Of a stretch of 13,073 nucleotides of DNA, positions 6,648-13,073 are shown piece after piece. The notes under the pieces are model-generated. The model did not search any database and was not told the origin of the DNA. It saw only the letters and a program-made list of their open reading frames with translations. Location of the stretch: contig DISA01000044.1 in assembly GCA_002421915.1 (NCBI GenBank), positions 23,411-36,483 on the forward strand, read 5' to 3'. Both the position numbers and the translations under genes were made by a program. This DNA comes from Gallionellaceae bacterium UBA6222 (lineage in GTDB: Bacteria; Pseudomonadota; Gammaproteobacteria; Burkholderiales; Gallionellaceae). Positions within the stretch are counted from its first letter, which is position 1, and the number at the start of each line of letters is the position of its first letter.

Positions 6648-8221
6648 ACGGGAGGGGTGAGGATGGTCGGTTTGGGGTCAGGTAAGGTTTGCGGGTAGTC
6701 CTTGCTGTAGTGCAGACCGCGGCTTTCATGGCGTGACTGGGCACTTTGCACGATCAGATCGGCGGCCTGCACCAGGTTGCGCAGTTCGAGCAAGTCGGCA
6801 CTTACGTGAAAATTACGGTAATACTCGCTGATTTCACCGTGCAGGAGTCGAATGCGATGCTGCGCGCGCTGCAGGCGTTTGCTCGTGCGCACGATGCCGA
6901 CATAGTCCCACATGAAGCGGCGCAATTCATCCCAGTTGTGCGAAACAACCACCAGCTCATCCGCGTCGGTTACCCGACTGTCGTCCCAGTTCGGTAAGAC
7001 CTCCCGTGCAATGGCGGGGGCTTGCAGGATGTTATTTGCCGCCGCCTCGGCAAAAACGAGACATTCCAGCAGCGAGTTGCTGGCAAGGCGGTTGGCGCCG
7101 TGCAGACCGGTGCAGGCTGTTTCACCGATCGCGTACAGCCGATTGATATCAGTGCGTGCGGCCAGATCGGTGATTACACCACCGCATGTGAAGTGCATCG
7201 CCGGGACGACCGGGATCGGCTGTTTGGTGATATCGATACCCAGCGCGAGACAGCGCGTGTAAATGGTCGGAAAGTGTTCCTTCAGGAAAGATTCTGGCTG
7301 GTGTGAAATATCCAGAAAGACGCAATCCAGACCGCCTTTTTTCATTTCATAGTCGATGGCGCGCGCGACCACATCGCGGGGTGCCAACTCGGCACGTTCA
7401 TCGTGCTGCGGCATGAAACGAGTGCCATCGGGCAGTTTGAGGATGCCGCCTTCGCCGCGCACCGCCTCGCTGATCAGGAACGACTTGGCGTGCGGATGGT
7501 AAAGACAGGTTGGGTGGAATTGCATGAATTCCATGTTGGATACACGACAACCGGCGCGCCAGCCCATGGCGATGCCGTCCCCGGTGGCAGTGTCGGGGTT
7601 GGTTGTGTACAGATAGACCTTGCCCGCACCGCCGGTGGCCAGCACGGTATTCTGCGCCGCAATGGTCAGTACCCTGTCGTGCTGCTTGTCGAGCACATAA
7701 GCGCCGTGGCAGTTTTCTTCAGCCTTACCGAGCTTGCGGCCGGTGATCAAGTCCACCGCAATATGCTGCTCGAGTACGGTGATATTCGGATGCGCCAGCG
7801 CGCGGTCGGCCAGCGTTTGTTGAACGGCTTTGCCGGTTGCATCGGCGGCATGAATGATGCGGCGGCGGCTGTGGCCGCCCTCGCGCGTAAGGTGAAAGTC
7901 GGAACTGCCGCCCTCTGTTCTGGAAAATGGTACGCCTTGTTCGATCAGCCAGTTGACGGCAGCGGCGCCACGCTCGACGACAAAGCGCGTCGTTTGTTCG
8001 TCACACAGGCCGGCACCCGCGGTGAGCGTATCGTGGATATGCTCGTCCGGGCTGTCATCCGGTGTCTGGACCGCAGCGATCCCGCCCTGTGCCCATGCAC
8101 TGGCGCCATCGAGCAGGCCGCGTTTGGTGACGATGGCGATCTGTTGTTGGTCAGCCAGTTTCAGGGCGAGGGATAAGCCGGCCAGTCCGCTACCGATGAT
8201 GAGAGTATCAAATTGAAGCAC
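6638..8221 (-). CDS. nadB: L-aspartate oxidase
   Basis: This cytoplasmic FAD enzyme oxidises L-aspartate to iminoaspartate, the first step of de novo NAD synthesis with NadA. The 527 aa length is typical (E. coli 540). The N-terminal FAD-binding motif GSGLAG (10-15) follows the first strand (FDTLIIG). Other family signatures are GASAWAQGGIAA (39-50), REGGHSRRRIIHAADATG (113-130), EFMQFHPTCLY (231-241), PRDVVARAID (281-290), MHFTCGGV (342-349) and LHGANRLASNSLLECL (373-388), covering the flavin and dicarboxylate site residues. A C-terminal helical domain of the succinate dehydrogenase/fumarate reductase type follows (about 420-515). The start is a GTG at 8221-8219 with no clear Shine-Dalgarno; no in-frame start lies upstream. 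It is transcribed away from rpoE and converges on ygfX. No terminator is visible at its 3' end. Confidence 0.97.
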   Translation of the reverse strand: MLQFDTLIIGSGLAGLSLALKLADQQQIAIVTKRGLLDGASAWAQGGIAAVQTPDDSPDEHIHDTLTAGAGLCDEQTTRFVVERGAAAVNWLIEQGVPFSRTEGGSSDFHLTREGGHSRRRIIHAADATGKAVQQTLADRALAHPNITVLEQHIAVDLITGRKLGKAEENCHGAYVLDKQHDRVLTIAAQNTVLATGGAGKVYLYTTNPDTATGDGIAMGWRAGCRVSNMEFMQFHPTCLYHPHAKSFLISEAVRGEGGILKLPDGTRFMPQHDERAELAPRDVVARAIDYEMKKGGLDCVFLDISHQPESFLKEHFPTIYTRCLALGIDITKQPIPVVPAMHFTCGGVITDLAARTDINRLYAIGETACTGLHGANRLASNSLLECLVFAEAAANNILQAPAIAREVLPNWDDSRVTDADELVVVSHNWDELRRFMWDYVGIVRTSKRLQRAQHRIRLLHGEISEYYRNFHVSADLLELRNLVQAADLIVQSAQSRHESRGLHYSKDYPQTLPDPKPTILTPPVHP

Positions 8222-8250
8222 GATAATGGGCGAGGTGGAGTGATGGTGCG

Positions 8251-8259
8251 ACTATAGCA
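8251..8259 (-). promoter_or_regulatory. Extended -10 promoter of nadB
   Basis: Read on the minus strand the bases are TGCTATAGT, an extended -10 (TGn plus TATAGT). No good -35 lies at 16-18 bases; TTGCAC is 20 bases upstream. Transcription would begin near 8244, giving a leader of roughly 23 bases before the GTG. Confidence 0.5.
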
Positions 8260-8330
8260 AAGGTTGTCAGTCAGGCGTGCAAATGAACTAATTTTTAATA
8301 TGGCTGTCCACACGCGCGTTGCGGGCAAGG

Positions 8331-8359
8331 CTGACGATGTGCACCCGTCCGGTTATACT
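8331..8359 (+). promoter_or_regulatory. Sigma-70-type promoter of the rpoE operon
   Basis: CTGACG (8331-8336) and TATACT (8354-8359) are separated by exactly 17 bases. The expected start is near 8366, giving a leader of about 37 bases before the rpoE ATG. The -10 lies within the longest possible upstream extension of the rpoE frame, which argues against an earlier start codon. Confidence 0.6.
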
Positions 8360-8402
8360 CGCGCGCCGCGCTTGGTGGCGCTTATTACAACCGGGAAACG
8401 GA

Positions 8403-9002
8403 ATGGGTGACAGGGAGGTCGATCAACAACTGGTGGAACGCGCGCAACGCGGGGACAGGCACGCGTTCGAGTTGTTGGTGGGCAAGTATCAGCGCCGTCT
8501 CGGGCGCCTGATCAATCGCTTTGTGCGCGATGCGGCCGAAGCGGAGGATTTGACACAGGAGGCGTTCATCAAGGCATATCGCGCCCTGCCGGCCTTTCGC
8601 GGCGACAGTGCGTTTTACACATGGTTGTACCGTATTGGGATCAATACGGCCAAGAACCATTTATTGGCACAGGGGCGGCGTGCGCCGACCAACACCGCAT
8701 TTGATGCGGAAGAGGCGGAAGATTTTGAGGATGCGTCATTGCTGCATGAGGTGGCGACCCCGGAAAATGAATTAATGAGCAAGCAGGTGGTGGCAGTCGT
8801 CAATTCCTCATTGCAGCAATTGCCCGAGGATTTGCGCACCGCACTGACCTTGCGCGAGATCGAGGGCTTGAGTTATGAAGAGATCGCATCGGTGATGAAT
8901 TGCCCGATCGGTACAGTGAGGTCGCGCATCTTTCGTGCGCGTGAGGTGGTTGCAACGAATCTGCGGCCATTGTTGGGAACAAATGAAAACAACAGGTGGT
9001 GA
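8403..9002 (+). CDS. rpoE: RNA polymerase sigma factor RpoE (ECF, AlgU-like)
   Basis: This 199 aa ECF sigma factor directs RNA polymerase to envelope-stress promoters. It is held at the membrane by RseA. Region 2 spans about 23-95 (LVGKYQRRL, EAEDLTQEAFIKAYRALPAF, the RpoE-typical FYTWLYRIGINTAKN at 71-85). A short acidic linker follows (101-125), then region 4 (about 132-188) with the helix-turn-helix LSYEEIASVMNCPIGTVRSR (156-175). The start at 8403 gives the usual N-terminus (MGDREVDQQLVERAQRGD). An in-frame start at 8319 would run through the promoter and adds no conserved sequence. It is the first gene of the rpoE-rseA-rseB-rseC-mucD operon and ends 2 bases before the rseA ATG, overlapping that gene's ribosome binding site. 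Besides the promoter above, a weaker autoregulatory site is possible upstream (see findings). Confidence 0.97.
   Translation: MGDREVDQQLVERAQRGDRHAFELLVGKYQRRLGRLINRFVRDAAEAEDLTQEAFIKAYRALPAFRGDSAFYTWLYRIGINTAKNHLLAQGRRAPTNTAFDAEEAEDFEDASLLHEVATPENELMSKQVVAVVNSSLQQLPEDLRTALTLREIEGLSYEEIASVMNCPIGTVRSRIFRAREVVATNLRPLLGTNENNRW
8994..8999 (+). promoter_or_regulatory. Shine-Dalgarno of rseA inside the end of rpoE
   Basis: AGGTGG lies 5 bases before the ATG at 9005 and inside the last codons of rpoE. It selects this ATG over the in-frame GTG codons at 8996 and 8999, which fall within the site itself. The arrangement couples production of the sigma factor and its anti-sigma factor. Confidence 0.6.
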
Positions 9003-9004
9003 AC

Positions 9005-9481
9005 ATGAAACAGGAAATATCGGCGTTGATGGACGGTGAGTTGTTCGAGGATGAAGCGGAGGCACTCCTGGGCAAGCTCAAGCGACAACCGGATGCCAGC
9101 CGCGATTGGGAGACCTATCACCTGATCGGTGATGTCCTGCGTCAACCGGACCATATTCACCGCGGCTTTACCCAATCTTTTTATCAACGCCTGCAAGCGG
9201 AGCCAACCATCCTCGCCCCCCACCACCGTGCGCCGCAGCGCCTCAAGCATTATGCATTGTCAGCCGTTGCCTCGGTCATGGCATTGGCTTTGATCGCCTG
9301 GTTGTCAACCCAAATCGGAAGTGAGCCGACCGTGCAGATGGCCAATATTCAGCAACCGAATGCGCTTCGCCCCGCTACCCATCAGATCAATGACTATCTG
9401 ATGGCGCACCAGGAATTCTCTCCCAGCGCAGATGTGCAGGGGGCGGCAACATTTATCCATACGGTGGCGGCCAAACAGTGA
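9005..9481 (+). CDS. rseA: Anti-sigma-E factor RseA (MucA-like)
   Basis: This is a 158 aa single-pass inner membrane protein that sequesters RpoE. The N-terminal cytoplasmic anti-sigma domain (about 1-75) has the family hallmark MKQEISALMDGELFEDEAE and the segment DWETYHLIGDVLRQPD (34-49). A transmembrane helix runs from about 84 to 101. The periplasmic tail (102-158) is only about 57 residues, clearly shorter than the roughly 100 of E. coli RseA. Regulated proteolysis of the tail and membrane segment releases the sigma factor in E. coli and Pseudomonas. Here the protease is not identified. The stop overlaps the GTG start of rseB (GTGA), so the anti-sigma factor and RseB are translationally coupled. 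Confidence 0.93.
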   Translation: MKQEISALMDGELFEDEAEALLGKLKRQPDASRDWETYHLIGDVLRQPDHIHRGFTQSFYQRLQAEPTILAPHHRAPQRLKHYALSAVASVMALALIAWLSTQIGSEPTVQMANIQQPNALRPATHQINDYLMAHQEFSPSADVQGAATFIHTVAAKQ

Positions 9482-10473
9482 AACGCATGCTCCTGAAAGG
9501 CGTCCTGCCGGGTGTGTTATTGCTACTGGGCACGACATCTGCCATGGCGGATCCGTTGCTGGATGATGTGGACTGGTTGCGCACCATGGCCTTTGCCGCG
9601 CACCAGACCAATTACAGCGGTGTTTTCGTCTATCAGGCGGGGGGGCGGGTGGAGATGTCTCGCATCACGCATCTGATCGACCAGCAGGGTGAGCACGAGC
9701 GGTTGCAGGGACTGGAAGGAGCGCGACGCGAGATTATCCGTCACAACGACCGGGTCTGGATGTATATGGGGGACAGAAAAGTCAGGTTTGGCAAGCGCCA
9801 CGTCCGGCGCACTTTCCCGGCACTGCTACCCGAGCAGATTTTGACGCTGAAAGAAAATTATGTCGTCACGCAGGAAGAGGAGGATCGGGTGGCGGATTAT
9901 CATGTGCACACGATACGCTTTCAGCCGAAAGACACCATGCGCTATGCGCGCAAGATGTGGGCACACAGCGATTCCGGGCTGTTGCTGAAAGCGGTTGTGC
10001 TGGACGAGCGCAACAAGGTGATCGAACAATACGCATTTTCACAGTTGCAAATAGGCGGGAATATCGATCGCAAATGGATTCCTGACAGTGAACTAGATAC
10101 AGAAGAGCTCGCAGTAAAGGAACATCTTTCACCCCTGCCGCAGGCGAATGTCGAAAGTGTGTCGAGTGGCTGGCAAGTGGATGGAGTGCCTACCGGGTTT
10201 AAAAAAATAGCTGAAATGCGCCGCATCCTTGCACATCGTGAATCCCCGGTCGTGCAGCTCGTCTATTCGGACGGACTTGCGGCGCTGTCGATCTTCATCG
10301 AACAGCCCGGTGAGGTGGATCATCCGCACCTCGGACTTTCCAGCCGGGGGGCGGTGCATGTGTACCGGAAATTGATTGATGGCATGTATGTCACCGTGGT
10401 CGGCGAACTGCCACCGCGCAGCGTGCTGCAGGTTGCAGAATCCGTGCGTTATGCGGGGAGGCCGCATGAATGA
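9478..10473 (+). CDS. rseB: Sigma-E regulatory protein RseB/MucB
   Basis: This periplasmic protein binds the RseA tail and protects it from proteolysis; in E. coli it releases RseA when it binds off-pathway LPS. It has 331 aa. The signal peptide (about 1-24) carries KR near the N-terminus, a hydrophobic core VLPGVLLLLG and an AMA cleavage site before Asp25. The N-terminal LolA-like domain (about 28-205) includes NYSGVFVYQ (45-53) and the C-terminal domain (about 220-325) follows. The GTG at 9478, overlapping the rseA stop as GTGA, is preferred; the ATG at 9487 would leave a signal peptide lacking its basic pair but is possible. The end overlaps the start of rseC by 8 bases. Confidence 0.94.
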   Translation: MKRMLLKGVLPGVLLLLGTTSAMADPLLDDVDWLRTMAFAAHQTNYSGVFVYQAGGRVEMSRITHLIDQQGEHERLQGLEGARREIIRHNDRVWMYMGDRKVRFGKRHVRRTFPALLPEQILTLKENYVVTQEEEDRVADYHVHTIRFQPKDTMRYARKMWAHSDSGLLLKAVVLDERNKVIEQYAFSQLQIGGNIDRKWIPDSELDTEELAVKEHLSPLPQANVESVSSGWQVDGVPTGFKKIAEMRRILAHRESPVVQLVYSDGLAALSIFIEQPGEVDHPHLGLSSRGAVHVYRKLIDGMYVTVVGELPPRSVLQVAESVRYAGRPHE

Positions 10474-10912
10474 GATGCGCGCTGTTGTGCTCGAATTGCG
10501 TGGAGACCAGGCCGCGATTGCCCCCGTTGGAAATTTTGGATGCAGTCACTGCAACAGCGGCAACGGCTGCGGCAGTGGCAAGTTGGCGCGAATGTTCTGC
10601 AGCAATAAACCGCGCAAATTCATTGCCAATAACTCGGCGCAGGCGCGGGTGGGTGACGAAGTCAATGTGGTGCTGCCGGAAGGCATGCTGCTGCACAGTT
10701 CGCTGTTGATGTACATGCTGCCGCTGATGTTGTTGCTGGGCGGTGCACTGCTCGGGGCATCCCTCGGCGGCACAGATGCGGCACGTGACGGTTATGCCGT
10801 GCTCGGCGCATTGTTGGGATTGTTGGCAGGATTTGCCGCAAGTCGCGCCATTGCGGCCGGAGTGAAGCAGCAGGCGGTCGTGCAATCGGTGGTGGAAGCC
10901 AAAGATTTTTGA
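10466..10912 (+). CDS. rseC: SoxR-reducing/RseC family membrane protein
   Basis: This is a 148 aa inner membrane protein of the RseC/MucC family, a mild modulator of sigma-E activity. E. coli RseC has also been linked to reduction of SoxR, together with the Rsx complex. The N-terminal domain (1-72) holds four Cys at 26, 29, 35 and 45 in the pattern CSHCNSGNGC plus MFC, suited to bind metal or an Fe-S cluster. Two transmembrane helices follow (about 76-100 and 110-131), joined by a short loop and ending in a short polar tail. The ATG at 10466 is inside the last codons of rseB and gives a family-typical N-terminus; the ATG at 10475 is an alternative. An earlier in-frame start at 10376 would only add translated rseB sequence in another frame. 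It is followed 21 bases later by mucD. Confidence 0.92.
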   Translation: MNEMRAVVLELRGDQAAIAPVGNFGCSHCNSGNGCGSGKLARMFCSNKPRKFIANNSAQARVGDEVNVVLPEGMLLHSSLLMYMLPLMLLLGGALLGASLGGTDAARDGYAVLGALLGLLAGFAASRAIAAGVKQQAVVQSVVEAKDF

Positions 10913-10921
10913 GAGGCAATC

Positions 10922-10928
10922 GGGAGGG
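10922..10928 (+). promoter_or_regulatory. Shine-Dalgarno of mucD
   Basis: GGGAGGG lies 5 bases before the ATG at 10934. It is the strongest ribosome binding site of the sigma-E operon, so the protease is probably translated independently and well. Confidence 0.65.
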
Positions 10929-10933
10929 TCTTC

Positions 10934-12325
10934 ATGTTCAAACGGTCTTTACTATTTTTCCTGGGCGCACTGTTCGCCAGTTCGGTGTGGTCGGCGGAGT
11001 TGCCGGATTTCACCGCACTGGTGGAAAAGCAGGGCGCGGCAGTGGTTAATGTCAGCACCACCCAGATCATTGATACCCCGCAAGGTCTTCAGGGATTTCC
11101 AAATTTCCCAGAGAACGACCCGTTCAACGAATTTCTCCGGCGCTTTGCCCCGCAAATACCGCAACAACGCGAGTCCAGATCGCTGGGGTCGGGCTTTATC
11201 ATCAGTGCTGACGGTTACATTCTCACCAATGCCCACGTCGTCGATCGGGCAGACAAAATTGTCGTCCGTCTCACGGACAAGCGCGAGTACAAGGCGACTG
11301 TAGTGGGGGCCGACAAGCGCACCGATGTGGCCTTGCTCAAGATTGAGGCGGGTGGCTTGCCCCAAGTGGTGCTGGGCAATCCGGAGCAACTCAAGGTGGG
11401 TGAATGGGTATTGGCGATTGGATCACCATTTGGCTTTGACAGCAGTGTGACGGCGGGCATCGTGAGTGCCAAGGGGCGTTCTTTGCCGCAGGAGAATTTT
11501 GTGCCCTTCATTCAAACCGATGTAGCCATCAATCCGGGGAATTCCGGCGGCCCCCTGTTTAACTTGAGGGGCGAAGTGGTGGGTATCAACTCCCAGATAT
11601 ACAGCCGCTCCGGCGGTTACATGGGCCTGTCGTTTGCCATTCCGATTGATGTGGCGATGGATGTGGTCTCCCAGTTGCGCACTACCGGCAAGGTGACTCG
11701 CGGCCGTATCGGTGTGAGTATCCAGGAGATGACACGCGAACTGGCAGATTCTTTTGGTCTGGCCAAGGCGGAGGGTGCCCTGATCTCCGGGGTGGAACGC
11801 GGTGGACCGGCTGATCGGGCGGGGGTTCGTGCCAGTGATGTAATTCTCAAATTTGATAACAAGCCGGTTACCAGTTCCTCTGATCTGCCGCGCATTGTGG
11901 CGGCGACCAAACCCGGTAGCGAAGTCGGGGTGCTGCTGTGGCGCAAGGGGAGTACCTTGAAGATATCGATTGTTGTCGGTGAAATACAGGATGCGCCGGG
12001 CAAGCGGGTTGCGGACAACCAGAGCGACGATCCCCAATCACAGAGCATTTCCCGCCTCGGACTGAAGGTTGCAGAGCTGACTGATGAACAGAAAGCGGAG
12101 TTGCATGTCGGGGGCGGCTTGCTGGTGCTTGAGGCCAAAGGTGCAGCGGCGCGTGCTGATCTCCAGCGGGGGGACGTCATCCTGGCAATCGGAAATATCG
12201 AGATACTCGGCGTCAAGCAATTCAACGAAATCCTGAAGCAAGTCGCGCCCGGCCGCAACATTGCCCTGCTGGTGCGGCGCAACGATGGAACGATGTACAT
12301 CCCGCTCAAGATGGACGACAAGTAA
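10934..12325 (+). CDS. mucD: Do-family periplasmic serine endoprotease (DegP/DegQ-like, MucD)
   Basis: This is a periplasmic trypsin-like protease and chaperone that degrades misfolded envelope proteins. In Pseudomonas MucD also restrains sigma-E (AlgU) signalling. The 463 aa length is typical. A signal peptide (about 1-21) precedes the protease domain with catalytic triad H101 (TNAHVVD), D131 (RTDVALLKI) and S204 (NPGNSGGPLF). PDZ1 covers about 256-350 (GRIGVSIQEMT, SDVILKFDNKPV) and PDZ2 about 373-460 (RLGLKVAELT, RGDVILAIGNIEI). The LA loop region (about 46-82) is moderate in length. Placement at the end of the rpoE operon supports the name mucD over degP. The likely cleavage after Ala21 has Trp at -3, which is uncommon. 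Confidence 0.96.
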   Translation: MFKRSLLFFLGALFASSVWSAELPDFTALVEKQGAAVVNVSTTQIIDTPQGLQGFPNFPENDPFNEFLRRFAPQIPQQRESRSLGSGFIISADGYILTNAHVVDRADKIVVRLTDKREYKATVVGADKRTDVALLKIEAGGLPQVVLGNPEQLKVGEWVLAIGSPFGFDSSVTAGIVSAKGRSLPQENFVPFIQTDVAINPGNSGGPLFNLRGEVVGINSQIYSRSGGYMGLSFAIPIDVAMDVVSQLRTTGKVTRGRIGVSIQEMTRELADSFGLAKAEGALISGVERGGPADRAGVRASDVILKFDNKPVTSSSDLPRIVAATKPGSEVGVLLWRKGSTLKISIVVGEIQDAPGKRVADNQSDDPQSQSISRLGLKVAELTDEQKAELHVGGGLLVLEAKGAAARADLQRGDVILAIGNIEILGVKQFNEILKQVAPGRNIALLVRRNDGTMYIPLKMDDK

Positions 12326-12365
12326 GCCGGACAACCATCGCGCGGCAGTGTCCGTCAAAATCGGC

Positions 12366-12371
12366 TAGAAT
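12366..12371 (+). promoter_or_regulatory. Possible -10 box of a lepA promoter
   Basis: TAGAAT matches the -10 consensus at five of six bases. No recognisable -35 hexamer is found 16-18 bases upstream, so this call is weak. Transcription from it would start near 12378, leaving a leader of nearly 90 bases. Confidence 0.3.
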
Positions 12372-12428
12372 GCGCGCCACTTCCGCACCCGTCGGCTCCG
12401 CCGCACCGTGTCGTGGCCGCACCTGCGT

Positions 12429-12454
12429 AACCGCCGACTTCGGCGGTTCCTTTT
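12429..12454 (+). terminator. Hairpin plus short T-run just before lepA
   Basis: A perfect 8-base stem (AACCGCCG, loop ACTT, CGGCGGTT; 12429-12448) is followed by CC and four T. It looks like a weak intrinsic terminator. It ends 17 bases before the lepA ATG, so it could end mucD transcripts, attenuate a transcript entering lepA, or mask the lepA initiation region, which has no clear Shine-Dalgarno. Confidence 0.5.
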
Positions 12455-12465
12455 GATAGATATCC

Positions 12466-13073
12466 ATGCAATATATCCGCAACTTCTCCATCATCGCCCA
12501 CATCGATCACGGCAAATCCACCCTGGCCGACCGCATCATTCATCTCTGTGGCGGGCTATCCGACCGCGAGATGGAGGAGCAGGTGCTCGACTCGATGGAT
12601 ATCGAGCGCGAGCGCGGCATTACCATCAAGGCGCAGACTGCCGCGTTGAGCTACAAGGCGCGCGACGGCAAGATCTACAACCTGAATCTGATCGACACGC
12701 CGGGGCATGTGGACTTTTCCTACGAAGTGTCGCGTTCACTTTCAGCCTGCGAGGGCGCGTTGCTGGTGGTGGATGCCTCGCAGGGCGTGGAGGCGCAGAC
12801 GGTGGCCAACTGCTACACGGCCCTCGACCTGGGCGTGGAAGTGCTGCCCGTGCTCAACAAGATGGACCTGCCCCAGGCCGACCCCGAGAACGCCAAGGCC
12901 GAGATCGAGGACGTGATCGGCATCGACGCGAGCGAGGCGATTGCCATCTCGGCCAAGACCGGCATGGGCATCGACGACGTGCTCGAACAGATCGTCGCCA
13001 AGGTGCCGGCGCCGCGCGGCAAGCCCGACGCGCCGCTGCGCGCCATGATCATCGACAGCTGGTTCGACAGCTA
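12466..13073 (+). CDS. lepA: Elongation factor 4 (LepA), 3' truncated
   Basis: LepA is a ribosome-bound GTPase that affects translation elongation and initiation, notably under stress. The window holds about 202 codons of an expected roughly 600, running off the end. GTPase motifs are present: G1 HIDHGKST (12-19), the G2 region with RGITIK (51-56), G3 DTPGHVDF, G4 NKMD and G5 ISAKTG. The sequence MQYIRNFSIIAHIDHGKS at the start is family-typical and fixes the ATG at 12466, although no Shine-Dalgarno is visible. A position downstream of rseC/mucD resembles the E. coli rseABC-lepA order. The last 230 bases are about two thirds GC with nearly all third positions C or G, unlike the preceding genes. 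Confidence 0.97.
   Translation, partial: MQYIRNFSIIAHIDHGKSTLADRIIHLCGGLSDREMEEQVLDSMDIERERGITIKAQTAALSYKARDGKIYNLNLIDTPGHVDFSYEVSRSLSACEGALLVVDASQGVEAQTVANCYTALDLGVEVLPVLNKMDLPQADPENAKAEIEDVIGIDASEAIAISAKTGMGIDDVLEQIVAKVPAPRGKPDAPLRAMIIDSWFDS

Larger units (their letters stand above)
12326..12465 (+). other. mucD-lepA intergenic leader
   Basis: This 140-base gap holds a -10-like TAGAAT, a GC-rich hairpin close to the lepA start, and a 28-codon open frame. A 6-base inverted repeat just after the mucD stop (CGGACA at 12328-12333, TGTCCG at 12349-12354) has a 15-base loop and no T-run, so it is at best a weak end signal for mucD. Confidence 0.6.

Noticed and set aside
7403..8176. 257-codon plus-strand frame under nadB
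   Set aside because: The minus strand encodes an intact NadB with all motifs; the plus-strand frame is a by-product of its codon bias.
8319..8402. Longer N-terminus for RpoE from an upstream start
   Set aside because: The added residues are not family-like and the stretch contains the best promoter candidate.
10376..10465. Longer N-terminus for RseC
   Set aside because: The extension overlaps rseB coding sequence, and the ATG at 10466 gives the usual RseC start.

Overview
The window is about 13 kb of densely packed chromosomal DNA from a proteobacterium, most likely a betaproteobacterium. This is inferred from gene order (dnaX-ebfC-recR; nadB divergent from rpoE-rseA-rseB-rseC-mucD-lepA), the protein sequences, and a moderate-to-high GC content with betaproteobacterial-looking promoters. 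A member of the Nitrosomonadales/Gallionellaceae type is a guess, not a finding. I saw no insertion sequence, phage gene, CRISPR array, tRNA or rRNA.

Region 1 (1-3233, plus strand) is a DNA maintenance block: the 3' part of dnaX (clamp loader tau/gamma), ebfC/ybaB (nucleoid-associated protein), recR (recombination repair), and an rluB-type 23S rRNA pseudouridine synthase whose start overlaps the recR stop. Region 2 (3330-6647, plus strand) is the accessory part: a membrane-anchored class III nucleotide cyclase homologue with a periplasmic PEGA domain, a small TPR-like lipoprotein resembling TssQ, a tail-anchored Hanks-type Ser/Thr kinase, and a ygfX/cptA-like membrane protein. The four genes are spaced 30, 22 and 2 bases apart, so they are probably one transcription unit. 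This is the best candidate for an undescribed envelope signalling module.

Region 3 (6638-8221, minus strand) is nadB, L-aspartate oxidase of NAD biosynthesis. It converges on ygfX with a 10-base overlap. Region 4 (8403-12325, plus strand) is a complete sigma-E envelope stress operon: rpoE, its anti-sigma factor rseA, the periplasmic regulator rseB, the Cys-containing membrane protein rseC and the Do-family protease mucD, all tightly packed or overlapping. The 181-base nadB/rpoE gap carries a promoter candidate for each gene. Region 5 (12326-13073) is a 140-base leader with a strong hairpin and a short reading frame, followed by the 5' part of lepA (EF4), cut by the window end.

Together the window holds housekeeping genes, a canonical cell-envelope stress response, and next to it a second, uncharacterised envelope-linked signalling cassette that pairs possible cyclic-nucleotide and protein-phosphorylation outputs.
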